From assembly GCF_900107255.1 (NCBI RefSeq), contig NZ_FNPH01000004.1, positions 496,001 through 560,000 of the forward strand: a DNA stretch of 64,000 nt, given 5' to 3'. Below, one piece after another: positions 33,402 to 41,147 of the stretch. Source of the stretch: Micromonospora pattaloongensis. Lineage in GTDB: Bacteria; Actinomycetota; Actinomycetes; Mycobacteriales; Micromonosporaceae. Position 1 is the first letter of the stretch. Every line of letters begins with the position of its first letter. A model generated the notes under the pieces. The model saw nothing but the letters and a program-made list of their open reading frames with translations, was not told the origin of the DNA and did no database searches. The position numbers and the translations under genes are program-made.

Positions 33402-34412
33402 ATGCCGTTGATTTCATCTGCCGCGGCCAGCCGCGGCGATTCACGACCCAATGCTCGGCGACCTACGGCGGGGCTGCTGGTCGGTGACGCAGCGGCCTGG
33501 ATCGGCGGTTTCGTGGTCGCGGTCTGGACACGATTCGAATTCGATTTCACCGGAGCACACCTCGCGCGTGCCGTCGGAGTCGGACTGATCGCCGCGATCG
33601 TGCACGCCGCGCTCGACACGGCGCGTCGGCGCTGTCTCGGGCGTTACCCGTGCGGCAGTTTCGAGCAGCTGCGCGCGCTCGCCGGCACCACCGCCGTCGC
33701 CGGGGCGCTCGTGCTCGTCGCCGACCTGGCGGCGCGGCCCCGGCCGGTGCCCCCCGGGGCGCCCGCCGTCGGGGCCGCCCTGGCGTTCCTCGTGATGATC
33801 GCGCTCCGCGCGGCGTGCCGGCGCCGGCACGAGCGGTCGCTGCGCCCGGACGCCGCCACCGCCCGACCCGTGCTGCTGTTCGGGGTCGGTGCGGCCGGAC
33901 AGGGCGTGCTGCGCGCGATGGTCAGCGACCCGCGGGGCGGCTACCGCCCCGTCGGCCTGCTCGACGACGATCCGGCGACGCGGCGGCTGCGCCTGGAGGG
34001 CGTACGGGTGCTCGGCGGGCGGCGCGATGTTCCGGCCGCGATCGCGCGGACCGGCGCGGTCGGCGTGCTCTTCCCCGCCGCCCACGCCGACCCGGACCTG
34101 ATCCGCGAGGTCCGGGACGCGGCCCTCGGCGCCGGCGCGACGTTCGCGGTACTGCCCCCCGTGCGCGAGTTGGTCCGGGCCGGTGTCACCCGGGCCCGGG
34201 ACGCGGAGATCGCCGAGCTGCTCGGCAGCGAGCGCGAGGGGTCCGACGCCGACGGTGCGCCGGCGGGTGGCCGGGTGCCGGGCGACGGCCAGCAACGCGG
34301 GCTCCCGGACCGGATCCGGGTGGCGCCCGATCACCCCGGTCAGTCCCGCCGTGCCGCCGGCACCCCGCTCCGGCAACGCGCCGCGCCACGCCCGGCCGCC
34401 GACCCGCGCTGA
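33402..34412 (+). CDS. Truncated FlaA1/CapD-like protein (membrane and nucleotide-binding module only)
   Basis: 336 aa. Four N-terminal membrane helices (about 22-150) and a Rossmann-like CoA-binding-type domain (about 160-275: VLLFGVGAAGQGVLRAMVSD; GYRPVGLLDDDP) match the first half of FlaA1/CapD sugar dehydratases. The sequence stops resembling the family right after R-D-x-E-I-A-E-L-L-G, exactly where the catalytic dehydratase domain should begin; the last 60-odd residues are low-complexity Gly/Arg/Pro. Either a truncation or a natural stand-alone regulatory module. AGGAG precedes the ATG. Confidence 0.7.
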   Translation: MPLISSAAASRGDSRPNARRPTAGLLVGDAAAWIGGFVVAVWTRFEFDFTGAHLARAVGVGLIAAIVHAALDTARRRCLGRYPCGSFEQLRALAGTTAVAGALVLVADLAARPRPVPPGAPAVGAALAFLVMIALRAACRRRHERSLRPDAATARPVLLFGVGAAGQGVLRAMVSDPRGGYRPVGLLDDDPATRRLRLEGVRVLGGRRDVPAAIARTGAVGVLFPAAHADPDLIREVRDAALGAGATFAVLPPVRELVRAGVTRARDAEIAELLGSEREGSDADGAPAGGRVPGDGQQRGLPDRIRVAPDHPGQSRRAAGTPLRQRAAPRPAADPR

Positions 34413-34438
34413 GCGTCGGGCCCGTCCGACGACGGCGA

Positions 34439-35638
34439 TCACGCCGCGTCGCCGGTCATCTGGTCGATGTCGTGGTGCCACACGACCACTCCGAGCGCCG
34501 CGTACTTGGCGGCGTACATCGCCAGGTCGGCCCGGCCGAGCAGGCTGTCCGGCTGGGTGGCGTGCAGCGGGTGCACGGCGATGCCCATGCTGGCGCGCAG
34601 CCGCACCCGCTCCCCCGCCACCAGCAGCGGCTCCGTCAGGCGACGCTGCATCCGCTCGGCCACCTCGCGCGCGCCCGCGATGTCGCTGGCCGGCAGCAGC
34701 ACCGCGAACTCGTCGCCGCCGAGCCGCGCCACCGTGTCGGCGGCGCGCGCCTGGCCGCGTAGCCGGTCGGCGAGCTCCATCAGCACCCGATCGCCCGCCT
34801 GGTGGCCCAGCGTGTCGTTGACCTCCTTGAAGCCGTCGAGGTCGACGGCGATCAACGCCACCGGCGCGCCGCTGCGGTTGCCCGCCAGCAGCGCCTGATC
34901 GAGGCGGTCGTAGAGCATGGTCCGGTTGGGCAGCCCGGTCAGCGCGTCGTGCAGCGCGAGATGCCGGTTGGCCGCCGCCTGCCGCCGCAGCCGTTCGGTC
35001 ATCACCGCCACGCCGGCCAGCAGCCCGGCCAGCAGGATCAGCCCGCCGGCGAGGAACACGTACAGGCGGCGTACCTCCGCGTTCACCTTCCGTTCGATCG
35101 GCGCGTACGGCAGGTAGAGCTCGAACGCGCCGCGCGGCGCGGCGTCGCCGGCGAAGCGCACCGGGACGTAGACCTCGACCACCGCGCCGTAGTCGCGCTC
35201 GCTCGCCTGCTCGGCCTCCTCCAGCCGCGACAGCAGCTCCGAGTGGGTGTGGCCGGCCAGCGCGCGGGCCAGCCCCGGCGAGCGGTCGAAGCGGCGGCCG
35301 ACCAGGGCGGGGTCGTCGGAGTAGACGACCACACCGTCGGCGTTCCAGACCTTCACCCGGGCCACCTCGCCACCCAGGAACCCACTGTCCCGCACGGAGC
35401 GGTCCAGCCGCGCGTAGCGCCCGGGGTCGAGCCCCCGCGCGAAGTCGGCGGGCTCCAGGTGCGGTTGCAGGCCGAGCCGCGTCACCAGCTCGCCGATCCG
35501 CCGGCCGTCGTCGACCGCGCCATCGCGAACGATGTCCCGCAACTGCTGGCCGAGCACGATCCCGAGGCCGAACACAGGCAGCACGGCGATGAGCATCAGC
35601 CGCGCGAGGAAGCCCGCTCTGCCGCGTATCGCCGTCAC
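34439..35638 (-). CDS. Membrane diguanylate cyclase with periplasmic sensor
   Basis: 399 aa. One helix near the N-terminus (about 11-30), an extracellular Cache-like sensor (about 35-185), a second helix (192-213) and a GGDEF domain with intact active site GGDEF at 307-311. The product-inhibition I-site R298-x2-D301 is also present five residues upstream. It should make c-di-GMP in response to an external signal; its place next to the polysaccharide cluster suggests control of surface polymer, though no PilZ or other receptor is encoded nearby. Confidence 0.9.
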   Translation of the reverse strand: MTAIRGRAGFLARLMLIAVLPVFGLGIVLGQQLRDIVRDGAVDDGRRIGELVTRLGLQPHLEPADFARGLDPGRYARLDRSVRDSGFLGGEVARVKVWNADGVVVYSDDPALVGRRFDRSPGLARALAGHTHSELLSRLEEAEQASERDYGAVVEVYVPVRFAGDAAPRGAFELYLPYAPIERKVNAEVRRLYVFLAGGLILLAGLLAGVAVMTERLRRQAAANRHLALHDALTGLPNRTMLYDRLDQALLAGNRSGAPVALIAVDLDGFKEVNDTLGHQAGDRVLMELADRLRGQARAADTVARLGGDEFAVLLPASDIAGAREVAERMQRRLTEPLLVAGERVRLRASMGIAVHPLHATQPDSLLGRADLAMYAAKYAALGVVVWHHDIDQMTGDAA

Positions 35639-35934
35639 ACCGCCCCGATCGGCCGCGCGCCGCCGCGGCTGAGGAGACCGCCGTCAGTGATCGCGGTCAC
35701 GCGGACTGACGCGACGGCCCACCCCGGACGCGGAAACCGCGGTCGCGTCCGACCCCCGCGACGTGGTGGCCGCCGCCCCTTCCGTCCATCCGGCCGCCGC
35801 CGCGCGCCGTTGGCCGCCGCGAACCCACCGATCGACGCGCGTCGTCGCGCGCTGGGCGCAGCGCGGGTGCCGGGCCGGCGCGGGAACGGCCATGATCGAT
35901 GGGTCGGCGAGGAGAGCGTGAGCGGGGAGGCGAC
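35639..35934. other. Divergent intergenic region
   Basis: 296 bp, very GC-rich. It contains an inverted repeat GGACGCG (35726-35732) / CGCGTCC (35744-35750). No promoter, RNA or small ORF can be supported. Confidence 0.4.
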
Positions 35935-37194
35935 ATGGCAGAGATCGGAAGACGGGGCCGCCGGGCGTGGGCGCTCGCCGCCGCGGCGGCGTTGGTCGTC
36001 GCGCTCGGCGCGCCCGGCCCCGCGCGGGCGGCCGGGCCGGCCTGGCCCGGGCAGGTGACGCTGACGGAGTCGGCGCTGCAGGGCGTGCACGGCACCGCGC
36101 CGGACGCGACCGTGCGCAACGTGCTGACCGCGACCGTGGCCGGACACGACCTGCGGGTACGGCTGTCGAACCCGTTCGGCGCGACGCCGCTGGCGGTCCG
36201 CGCGGTCTCGGTCGGTCGGCAACGGGCCGCCGGTGATCCCGCGCTGTGGCCCGGCTCGGTGCGGGCGGCGACCTTCCGCGGCGCGCATCGGGTCACGATC
36301 GCTCCGGGCGGCAGTGTGTGGAGCGATCCGGTGCGCATCGCGGTCCGCGCCGGCGACGCGGTGGCGGTCAGCGTGTACGCCCCCGGCGCCCCGGTCAACG
36401 ACCACACCTTCCCGCCGCCGGAGACGAAGACCCCCGGCTCGTTCCTGTCCGGCGCGGGCGACGCCACCGGCGACGTGGGCGGGGCGGCGTACGGGGAGTT
36501 CCGGCCCGGCACGCTGTGGTGGGTGGACGCGATCGCGGCGGACTCCCTGGCGCGGGGCACCATCGTGGCGCTCGGCGACTCGATCACCGACGGGTACGGC
36601 GCGGTCGGCGGCGGCCCGCGGTGGACCGACGTGCTCGCCGAGCGGATCAACGCGCTTCCGCCGTGGCGTCAGCTCTCGGTCGCGAACGCCGGGATCAGCG
36701 GCAACACCGTCAGCGTCCAGCCCAACCCGTACGACCCGACCAACCAGTGCTGCGGGCCGCCCGCGCCGCTGCGGCTGGAGCGTGACGTGCTCTCGCTGCC
36801 CGGTGTGCGGTACGTGGTGCTGCTGGAGGGGACGAACGACATCGGCGGCGGCGCGTACGCCCCGCCGGCGCCCGCGGAGCAGGTGATCGGGGCGATGCGG
36901 CAGATCGCCGACCGGGTGCACGCGGCCGGCAAGAAGATCGTCGGTGCGACGATCCTGCCGATGTGCAACGCGGCGGGTAGCGCGAAGGAAGAGACCCGGC
37001 TCGCGGTCAACCGGTGGATCCGCACCTCGGGGACGTTCGACGCGGTCCTCGACTTCGACGCGGTGCTGCGCGACCCGGCGGACCCGACCGTCATGCGCGC
37101 GGCGTGGCGCGACGACTGCTACCACCCCAACGCCGCCGGCGACCGCGTCCTGGGCGACTCCATCCCGCTACGGGTCTTCGGCCTCACCCGCTGA
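35935..37194 (+). CDS. Secreted SGNH/GDSL hydrolase
   Basis: 419 aa. A signal peptide with twin arginines (RRGRRAW) and a hydrophobic core ends near residue 33 (ARA-AG). A beta-sandwich N-terminal domain (about 35-200) is followed by an SGNH esterase domain: S216 in GDSITDGYG, Gly in GISGNT, Asn in EGTND and the Asp/His pair in DDCYHPNAAG. Probably an extracellular esterase acting on polysaccharide or lipid esters. GGGGAGG precedes the ATG by 4 bp. Confidence 0.9.
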   Translation: MAEIGRRGRRAWALAAAAALVVALGAPGPARAAGPAWPGQVTLTESALQGVHGTAPDATVRNVLTATVAGHDLRVRLSNPFGATPLAVRAVSVGRQRAAGDPALWPGSVRAATFRGAHRVTIAPGGSVWSDPVRIAVRAGDAVAVSVYAPGAPVNDHTFPPPETKTPGSFLSGAGDATGDVGGAAYGEFRPGTLWWVDAIAADSLARGTIVALGDSITDGYGAVGGGPRWTDVLAERINALPPWRQLSVANAGISGNTVSVQPNPYDPTNQCCGPPAPLRLERDVLSLPGVRYVVLLEGTNDIGGGAYAPPAPAEQVIGAMRQIADRVHAAGKKIVGATILPMCNAAGSAKEETRLAVNRWIRTSGTFDAVLDFDAVLRDPADPTVMRAAWRDDCYHPNAAGDRVLGDSIPLRVFGLTR

Positions 37195-37201
37195 CCCTGC
37201 C

Positions 37202-37274
37202 TCGATCTTGCAGTTGTGGCCGTCCCATAGCGCCGTGAATTGGGGCATAAGGCAGGCCACAACTGCAAGATCGA
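37202..37274. repeat. Long inverted repeat, 20-bp perfect arms
   Basis: TCGATCTTGCAGTTGTGGCC (37202-37221) is the exact reverse complement of 37255-37274; the loop is 33 bp. It begins 8 bp after the SGNH stop codon. It can act as a bidirectional terminator for the two convergent genes, but the long arms and moderate GC relative to the surroundings also fit a REP/MITE-like element. Confidence 0.8.
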
Positions 37275-37305
37275 CGGGGTTGGGCTGCTGCGCGCGGACT
37301 GGGGG

Positions 37306-37506
37306 TCAGTCGGTTTCGGGTTGTTGGTAGGTCTGGGGGCCGTGGTACGGCTCGGCGAGCGCGTAGGCCCCGACCACCCGGTCGCCGTTGGTGCGCAGCG
37401 TCAGGATCGTGCCACCGTCGTCCACGTCCGCGGTGAAGTCGTCGGTGACCCGGCCGTCGACCACGACCTCGATCTTCCCGCGGACCTCGACCTTCTTCGC
37501 GGTCAT
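37306..37506 (-). CDS. Small protein of unknown function
   Basis: 66 aa, predicted beta-rich (KKVEVRGKIEVVVDGRVTDD; GGTILTLRTNGDRVVGAYAL). No signal or membrane segment. The start is well supported by GGAGGGG 6 bp upstream of the ATG at 37504-37506. No family recognised. Confidence 0.6.
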   Translation of the reverse strand: MTAKKVEVRGKIEVVVDGRVTDDFTADVDDGGTILTLRTNGDRVVGAYALAEPYHGPQTYQQPETD

Positions 37507-37731
37507 ACCAGTCCCCTCCGTCGTCGAACCTGCCCACCACGTGTACCCGTCTATTGCCCAACGCGTCAGCCGGTTTTCGGTTTCCGCGCGCGTCGTCCGA
37601 AATGTTCGTTTCGGCGGAAAACGCACCGACGACCAAGCGGACCATGAGGTGAGCGATCTCCGGCGCCTCACCGACGGCGGCCGGAGGATGAGCGGCGTGG
37701 CGGCCGTGACGATGACGCCCGACGCGATTGC

Positions 37732-37772
37732 GGGCTCTCCTCTACCCCGCCGACCCGGGTAGAGGAGAGCCC
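37732..37772 (-). terminator. Strong hairpin terminator of the DODA operon
   Basis: Arms of 16 bp (37732-37747 and 37757-37772) are perfectly complementary around a 9-nt loop, 20 bp beyond the stop of the leftward DODA gene. Confidence 0.8.
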
Positions 37773-37792
37773 TGTCGGTGCGGTCGCCCGAC

Positions 37793-38659
37793 TCAGGCGA
37801 CCTGGAACGAACGCTTCGACAGGCCCATGAAGTACCCCTCGATCGTCGTGGTGACGGGCCGGTCGGGCCGGTCGGCGGCGCCCAGGGTGACGAACAGCGG
37901 CGTGTAGTGCTCCACCGTCGGGTGCGCGTACGGCATCCCGGGCGCGGCGTGCGCGAAGTCGGCGAGCGTGTCGACGTCGCCGCGGGCGAGCGCGTCGGCG
38001 GCCCAGGCGTCGAAGTCACGGGACCAGGCGGGCGCCGGCGCGGCGCCGGAGACGTCCTCGCGGCGCAGGAACGGCAGGCCGTGCGTCATGAAGCCGGATC
38101 CGACGATCAACACGCCCTCGTCGCGCAGCGGCCGCAGCCGCCGCCCGAGGTCGAGCAGCGTGGTCGGGTCGTGCGTGGGCAGGCTCATCTGGAGCACGGG
38201 AACGTCCCCGGCGGGGTACATCACCTTCAGCGGCACCCAGGCGCCGTGGTCCAGCCCGCGCGCCCGGTGCTCGTAGACCGGCTCCGTGTCGGGCATCGCG
38301 GCGGCCACCCGCCGCGCCAACGCGGCGGCGTCCGGGGTGCGGTAGGTCATCTCGTAGTACCGGCGGGCGAAGCCGCCGAAGTCGTAGACCAGCGGCGTGC
38401 CCGCCGCGGTGCCGGAGAGGCTCAGCGGCGCGGACTCCCAGTGGGCGCTGACCACGAGGATGGCGGTCGGCTTGGGTAGGCGCCGGGCCCAGTCGAAGAG
38501 CTCGGTCATCCACCGGGTGTCCTCGAAGAGCGGCGGCGCGCCGTGGCTGAGGTAGAGCGCGGGCAGCGGCCCGTCGGCGGGGGACCAGACCCGCTGCGCG
38601 CGGGTGGCCGGCAACGCGGTCGCCAGGTGCCGGTCCAGCGGGTACACCGGCGGGGTCAT
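37793..38659 (-). CDS. LigB/DODA-type extradiol dioxygenase
   Basis: 288 aa class III ring-cleaving dioxygenase of the 4,5-DOPA-dioxygenase (YgiD) group. Candidate iron ligands: His in LYLSHGAPP, His in VVSAHWES and His in THDPTTLLD/MTHG regions. Zn or Fe(II) use is family knowledge. Its ATG overlaps the DUF2218 stop by 4 bp (ATGA), so the two are co-translated. Probable role: cleavage of catechol-type compounds as a detoxification step. Confidence 0.88.
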   Translation of the reverse strand: MTPPVYPLDRHLATALPATRAQRVWSPADGPLPALYLSHGAPPLFEDTRWMTELFDWARRLPKPTAILVVSAHWESAPLSLSGTAAGTPLVYDFGGFARRYYEMTYRTPDAAALARRVAAAMPDTEPVYEHRARGLDHGAWVPLKVMYPAGDVPVLQMSLPTHDPTTLLDLGRRLRPLRDEGVLIVGSGFMTHGLPFLRREDVSGAAPAPAWSRDFDAWAADALARGDVDTLADFAHAAPGMPYAHPTVEHYTPLFVTLGAADRPDRPVTTTIEGYFMGLSKRSFQVA

Positions 38660-38976
38660 CGCGGGTCCTCGGCGTCCGCGTCCACGCCGACCGGGCGCCA
38701 GGTGACGGTGAGCTGCTCGTGGGCGGCGAACCGGATCAGATGCCGGGCGACGACGTCCTCGGCGGCCGCGAGGCCGGCGGCGTCGGTCGCGTCGGCGAGC
38801 AGGATCAGGGCGCCGTCCGTGGGGGTGAGGGTGACGCGGCCACCCGTGGGAAACCGGAGCGTGCCCGTTCCGTCGGTCGCGAGCTCGGCCGGGATCTTGC
38901 GCCCCATGTGGCTGACCAGTTGCTTGATGTACCGCTCGGGACGGTCGGTCCGGACGGTTGCGGTGGTGGTGGGCAT
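38656..38976 (-). CDS. DUF2218 domain protein
   Basis: 106 aa. It matches DUF2218 (PERYIKQLVSHMGRKIPAE; beta-rich half; DVVARHLIRFAAHEQLTVTW at the end). Members are small proteins often found beside siderophore, catechol or dioxygenase genes; biochemical role unknown. GAGGAGA precedes the ATG at 38976. It is the first gene of the operon whose promoter carries two TTGA-N4-TCAA sites. Confidence 0.85.
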   Translation of the reverse strand: MPTTTATVRTDRPERYIKQLVSHMGRKIPAELATDGTGTLRFPTGGRVTLTPTDGALILLADATDAAGLAAAEDVVARHLIRFAAHEQLTVTWRPVGVDADAEDPR

Positions 38977-38997
38977 CGCGTCTCCTCGGAGTAGCGC

Positions 38998-39009
38998 TTG
39001 AGGTGTCAA
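38998..39009. promoter_or_regulatory. Operator 1, TTGA-N4-TCAA
   Basis: TTGAGGTGTCAA, within the longer palindrome GCTTGA-N4-TCAAGC (38996-39011). It lies downstream of the -10 box of the DUF2218-DODA promoter. Confidence 0.6.
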
Positions 39010-39020
39010 GCACTGCCCCC

Positions 39021-39048
39021 ACCATACTCCGGTTTATTGAGCATTCAA
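39021..39048 (-). promoter_or_regulatory. Promoter of the DUF2218-DODA operon
   Basis: On the minus strand: TTGAAT (39048-39043), 16-bp spacer, TATGGT (39026-39021). The -35 box is part of operator 2, and operator 1 follows the -10 box, a layout typical of repression. Confidence 0.6.
39037..39048. promoter_or_regulatory. Operator 2, TTGA-N4-TCAA
   Basis: TTGAGCATTCAA, same form as operator 1; the centres are 39 bp apart. It overlaps the -35 box. No MarR- or TetR-type regulator is encoded next to it, so the binder must be elsewhere. Confidence 0.6.
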
Positions 39049-39108
39049 CGAGTTGCCGGACGATGCCCTGCGCGACGTCGGCCGCCGGGTCCTCGCCCCG
39101 CTCCGCCG

Positions 39109-39639
39109 TCACCGACCGGAGGAGGCGTCGCCAAGGGGGCTGACGGTTCGCGTCGTGCCGTCGTAGCTGCGCGCCGCGACCAACGCGCCGACGACGGGCA
39201 TCGCCCCCGCGAGGACGGCGCGGGCGTCCGGTGCGCGGTCGGCCGGCAGCCGCAGCGCCAGACTGAGGTGCGGCGTCCAGCCGCCGGGGGCGTACCGGGG
39301 GTCGCGCCGCGGCACGCCCTCGAGGACCCGCCAGACCTCGGCATGCGCGGCGCGCAGCGCCGCGTCCGGGTGCAGCAGCCAGACCAGCGAGCCGCGGTGA
39401 CCGAAGTGGTGCAGCCCGCACAGGCGTACGTCGAGCGGCAGCGCCGCGGCGACAGCCGCGTCGAGCCGCCGGCGCACCACCGGCGTGAACCGGTCGGCGG
39501 CCGCGACGGTGACGTGCGGCCGGTTGGTGGCGTGCGGGTGGCCGGCGAGGCTGGGCAGACCGGCGGCGGCCAGCCGTTCCCAGGCCGCCCGCACCGCCGC
39601 CTCCAGCTCCGCCGCACCGAGCAACTCGACCGTCTGCAC
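39109..39639 (-). CDS. 2'-5' RNA ligase / 2H phosphoesterase family protein
   Basis: 176 aa. Two H-x-[TS] motifs, RPHVTVA near residue 42 and TPHLSLAL near residue 130, mark the 2H phosphoesterase fold (LigT/ThpR-like). The enzyme would act on 2',3'-cyclic or 2'-5' nucleotide bonds. Stands 5 bp after the LLM-hemerythrin gene on the same strand, so it is probably co-transcribed with it. Confidence 0.85.
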   Translation of the reverse strand: MQTVELLGAAELEAAVRAAWERLAAAGLPSLAGHPHATNRPHVTVAAADRFTPVVRRRLDAAVAAALPLDVRLCGLHHFGHRGSLVWLLHPDAALRAAHAEVWRVLEGVPRRDPRYAPGGWTPHLSLALRLPADRAPDARAVLAGAMPVVGALVAARSYDGTTRTVSPLGDASSGR

Positions 39640-39644
39640 GACAG

Positions 39645-41147
39645 CTACACCACGATGCCGAGCCGGGCGATCGGCTCCAGCAGCTCCTCCTCCTCGTAGT
39701 CGAGGTGCGACAGCAGCATCTCCGACAGCCGGTCGAACTCCGCGCGCACCGCCGTCAGCCGGTCCGGGTCGTCGATCATCGCGACGAGCGCCTCGTCGAG
39801 GCGGGTCAGCACGGCGGCGATCACCTCGTGCTCCTCCCCAAGCCGGTCCAGCACCGGTCCGAGCTCCGGGTCGCCGTCACGCAGGTCGGGGAACATCCGC
39901 TGATCCTCGATCGTGTGGTGCACCGTCACGACGCGGCAGTAGGCGGCGCAGAACGCCCCGAGCGACCAGTAGTTCTGCCGCATCGACATCCGGTTGATCA
40001 GCGACCGCGCCGCGGCCGGGTCGCTGTGCCCGCTGGCGACCTGCTCGATCACCCCGCCGAGCTGCTCCAGCTCGGAGCGGAGGTTGTTGTGGAAGTAGAC
40101 CAGGGCGTCCGCGCCGGACTGTCCGGTCTCGGTCCGCCGCGCCGCGGGACGCTTCGGCGCGCGCGGCCGGCTCGCCTCGTCGAGGTCGATCGCGTGTCCC
40201 GTGGTGCGCTCGGAGGGCGCCAGGTCGGCCTGCTCCGCGCGCTGCGGCACGGCCGTCCCGCGCGCGGCCGCGACGTTCTCCCGTACGCCGGGCGCCACCT
40301 CCTCGGCGAAGCGCCGCAGATCCGACTCGCCGGCCTGGCCCGGCGCGAGGATGAACCCGCTGATGCCCTGGGACAGCGCCAGCTCCGTCAGCTGCTCGAT
40401 CCAGAGCTTCGGCGCGCCCTGCAGGAAGCCGCCCCCGCGGCTGGTGAAGCTGCCGGCGACGTTGTACCAGCGGCGGATCTCTCCCGGGTGCCGCCCGGCC
40501 GCCGACGCGGCCCGATCCATGATCTTGGCGAGCTCGCGGATCTGCTCCGGGGAGGCGTACATCGAGCTCGGGATCCAGCCGTCCGCCAGCCGGCCGGTCA
40601 GCCCCAGCAGCCGCGGCTTGTACGCGCCGATCCAGATGCCGATCGGATGCGCCGGCGGCGGCCCCGGCTCGGCGCCGTCGACCCAGTGATAGCGCCCGCG
40701 CAGCCGCACCGGCCCGCCGCCCGGGTTCCACAGCGCCCGCATCACCGCGATCGCCTCTTCGAGCGCGTCGATCGACTCGCCCGGCGTGCGCTCCGGTCCG
40801 CCCATCGCCGCGATCCCCTTCGGGAAAGCGCCGACCCCGAGCCCCATCTCGACCCGCCCGTCGCTGAGCACGTCGAGCGTGGCCGCGCTGCGGGCCAGCA
40901 CCGCCGGCTGGCGCAGCGGCACGCTGATCACGTCGGGGAAGAGCGTCAGGCGCCGCGTCTGGGCGGCCAGCGACGACAGGAACGTCCAGGTGTCGAAGAA
41001 GCCCGCCTGGTACGGGTGGTCCTGCACGCCGAGGATGTCCAGCCCGACCGTGTCGGCGGTGCGGGCGAGCGAGACCGTCCGGTGGGGGTTGCCCGCGTCG
41101 GGGGTGACGAACGCCCCGAACCGCAGCGGGTGGCCGTAGTCGGTCAT
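39645..41147 (-). CDS. F420-type LLM oxidoreductase fused to a hemerythrin domain
   Basis: 500 aa. Residues about 1-300 form a luciferase-like (F420-dependent) TIM barrel (GLDILGVQDHPYQ; DGRVEMGLGVGAFPKG). A charged linker (about 305-350) leads to a C-terminal hemerythrin HHE domain with histidines in YFHNNLRSE, TVHHTIEDQRMFP, EEHEVI and LSHLDYEEEEL. This couples a hydride-transfer module to a diiron, O2- or NO-reactive one. The start overlaps the stop of the GST gene (ATGA). Confidence 0.87.
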   Translation of the reverse strand: MTDYGHPLRFGAFVTPDAGNPHRTVSLARTADTVGLDILGVQDHPYQAGFFDTWTFLSSLAAQTRRLTLFPDVISVPLRQPAVLARSAATLDVLSDGRVEMGLGVGAFPKGIAAMGGPERTPGESIDALEEAIAVMRALWNPGGGPVRLRGRYHWVDGAEPGPPPAHPIGIWIGAYKPRLLGLTGRLADGWIPSSMYASPEQIRELAKIMDRAASAAGRHPGEIRRWYNVAGSFTSRGGGFLQGAPKLWIEQLTELALSQGISGFILAPGQAGESDLRRFAEEVAPGVRENVAAARGTAVPQRAEQADLAPSERTTGHAIDLDEASRPRAPKRPAARRTETGQSGADALVYFHNNLRSELEQLGGVIEQVASGHSDPAAARSLINRMSMRQNYWSLGAFCAAYCRVVTVHHTIEDQRMFPDLRDGDPELGPVLDRLGEEHEVIAAVLTRLDEALVAMIDDPDRLTAVRAEFDRLSEMLLSHLDYEEEELLEPIARLGIVV

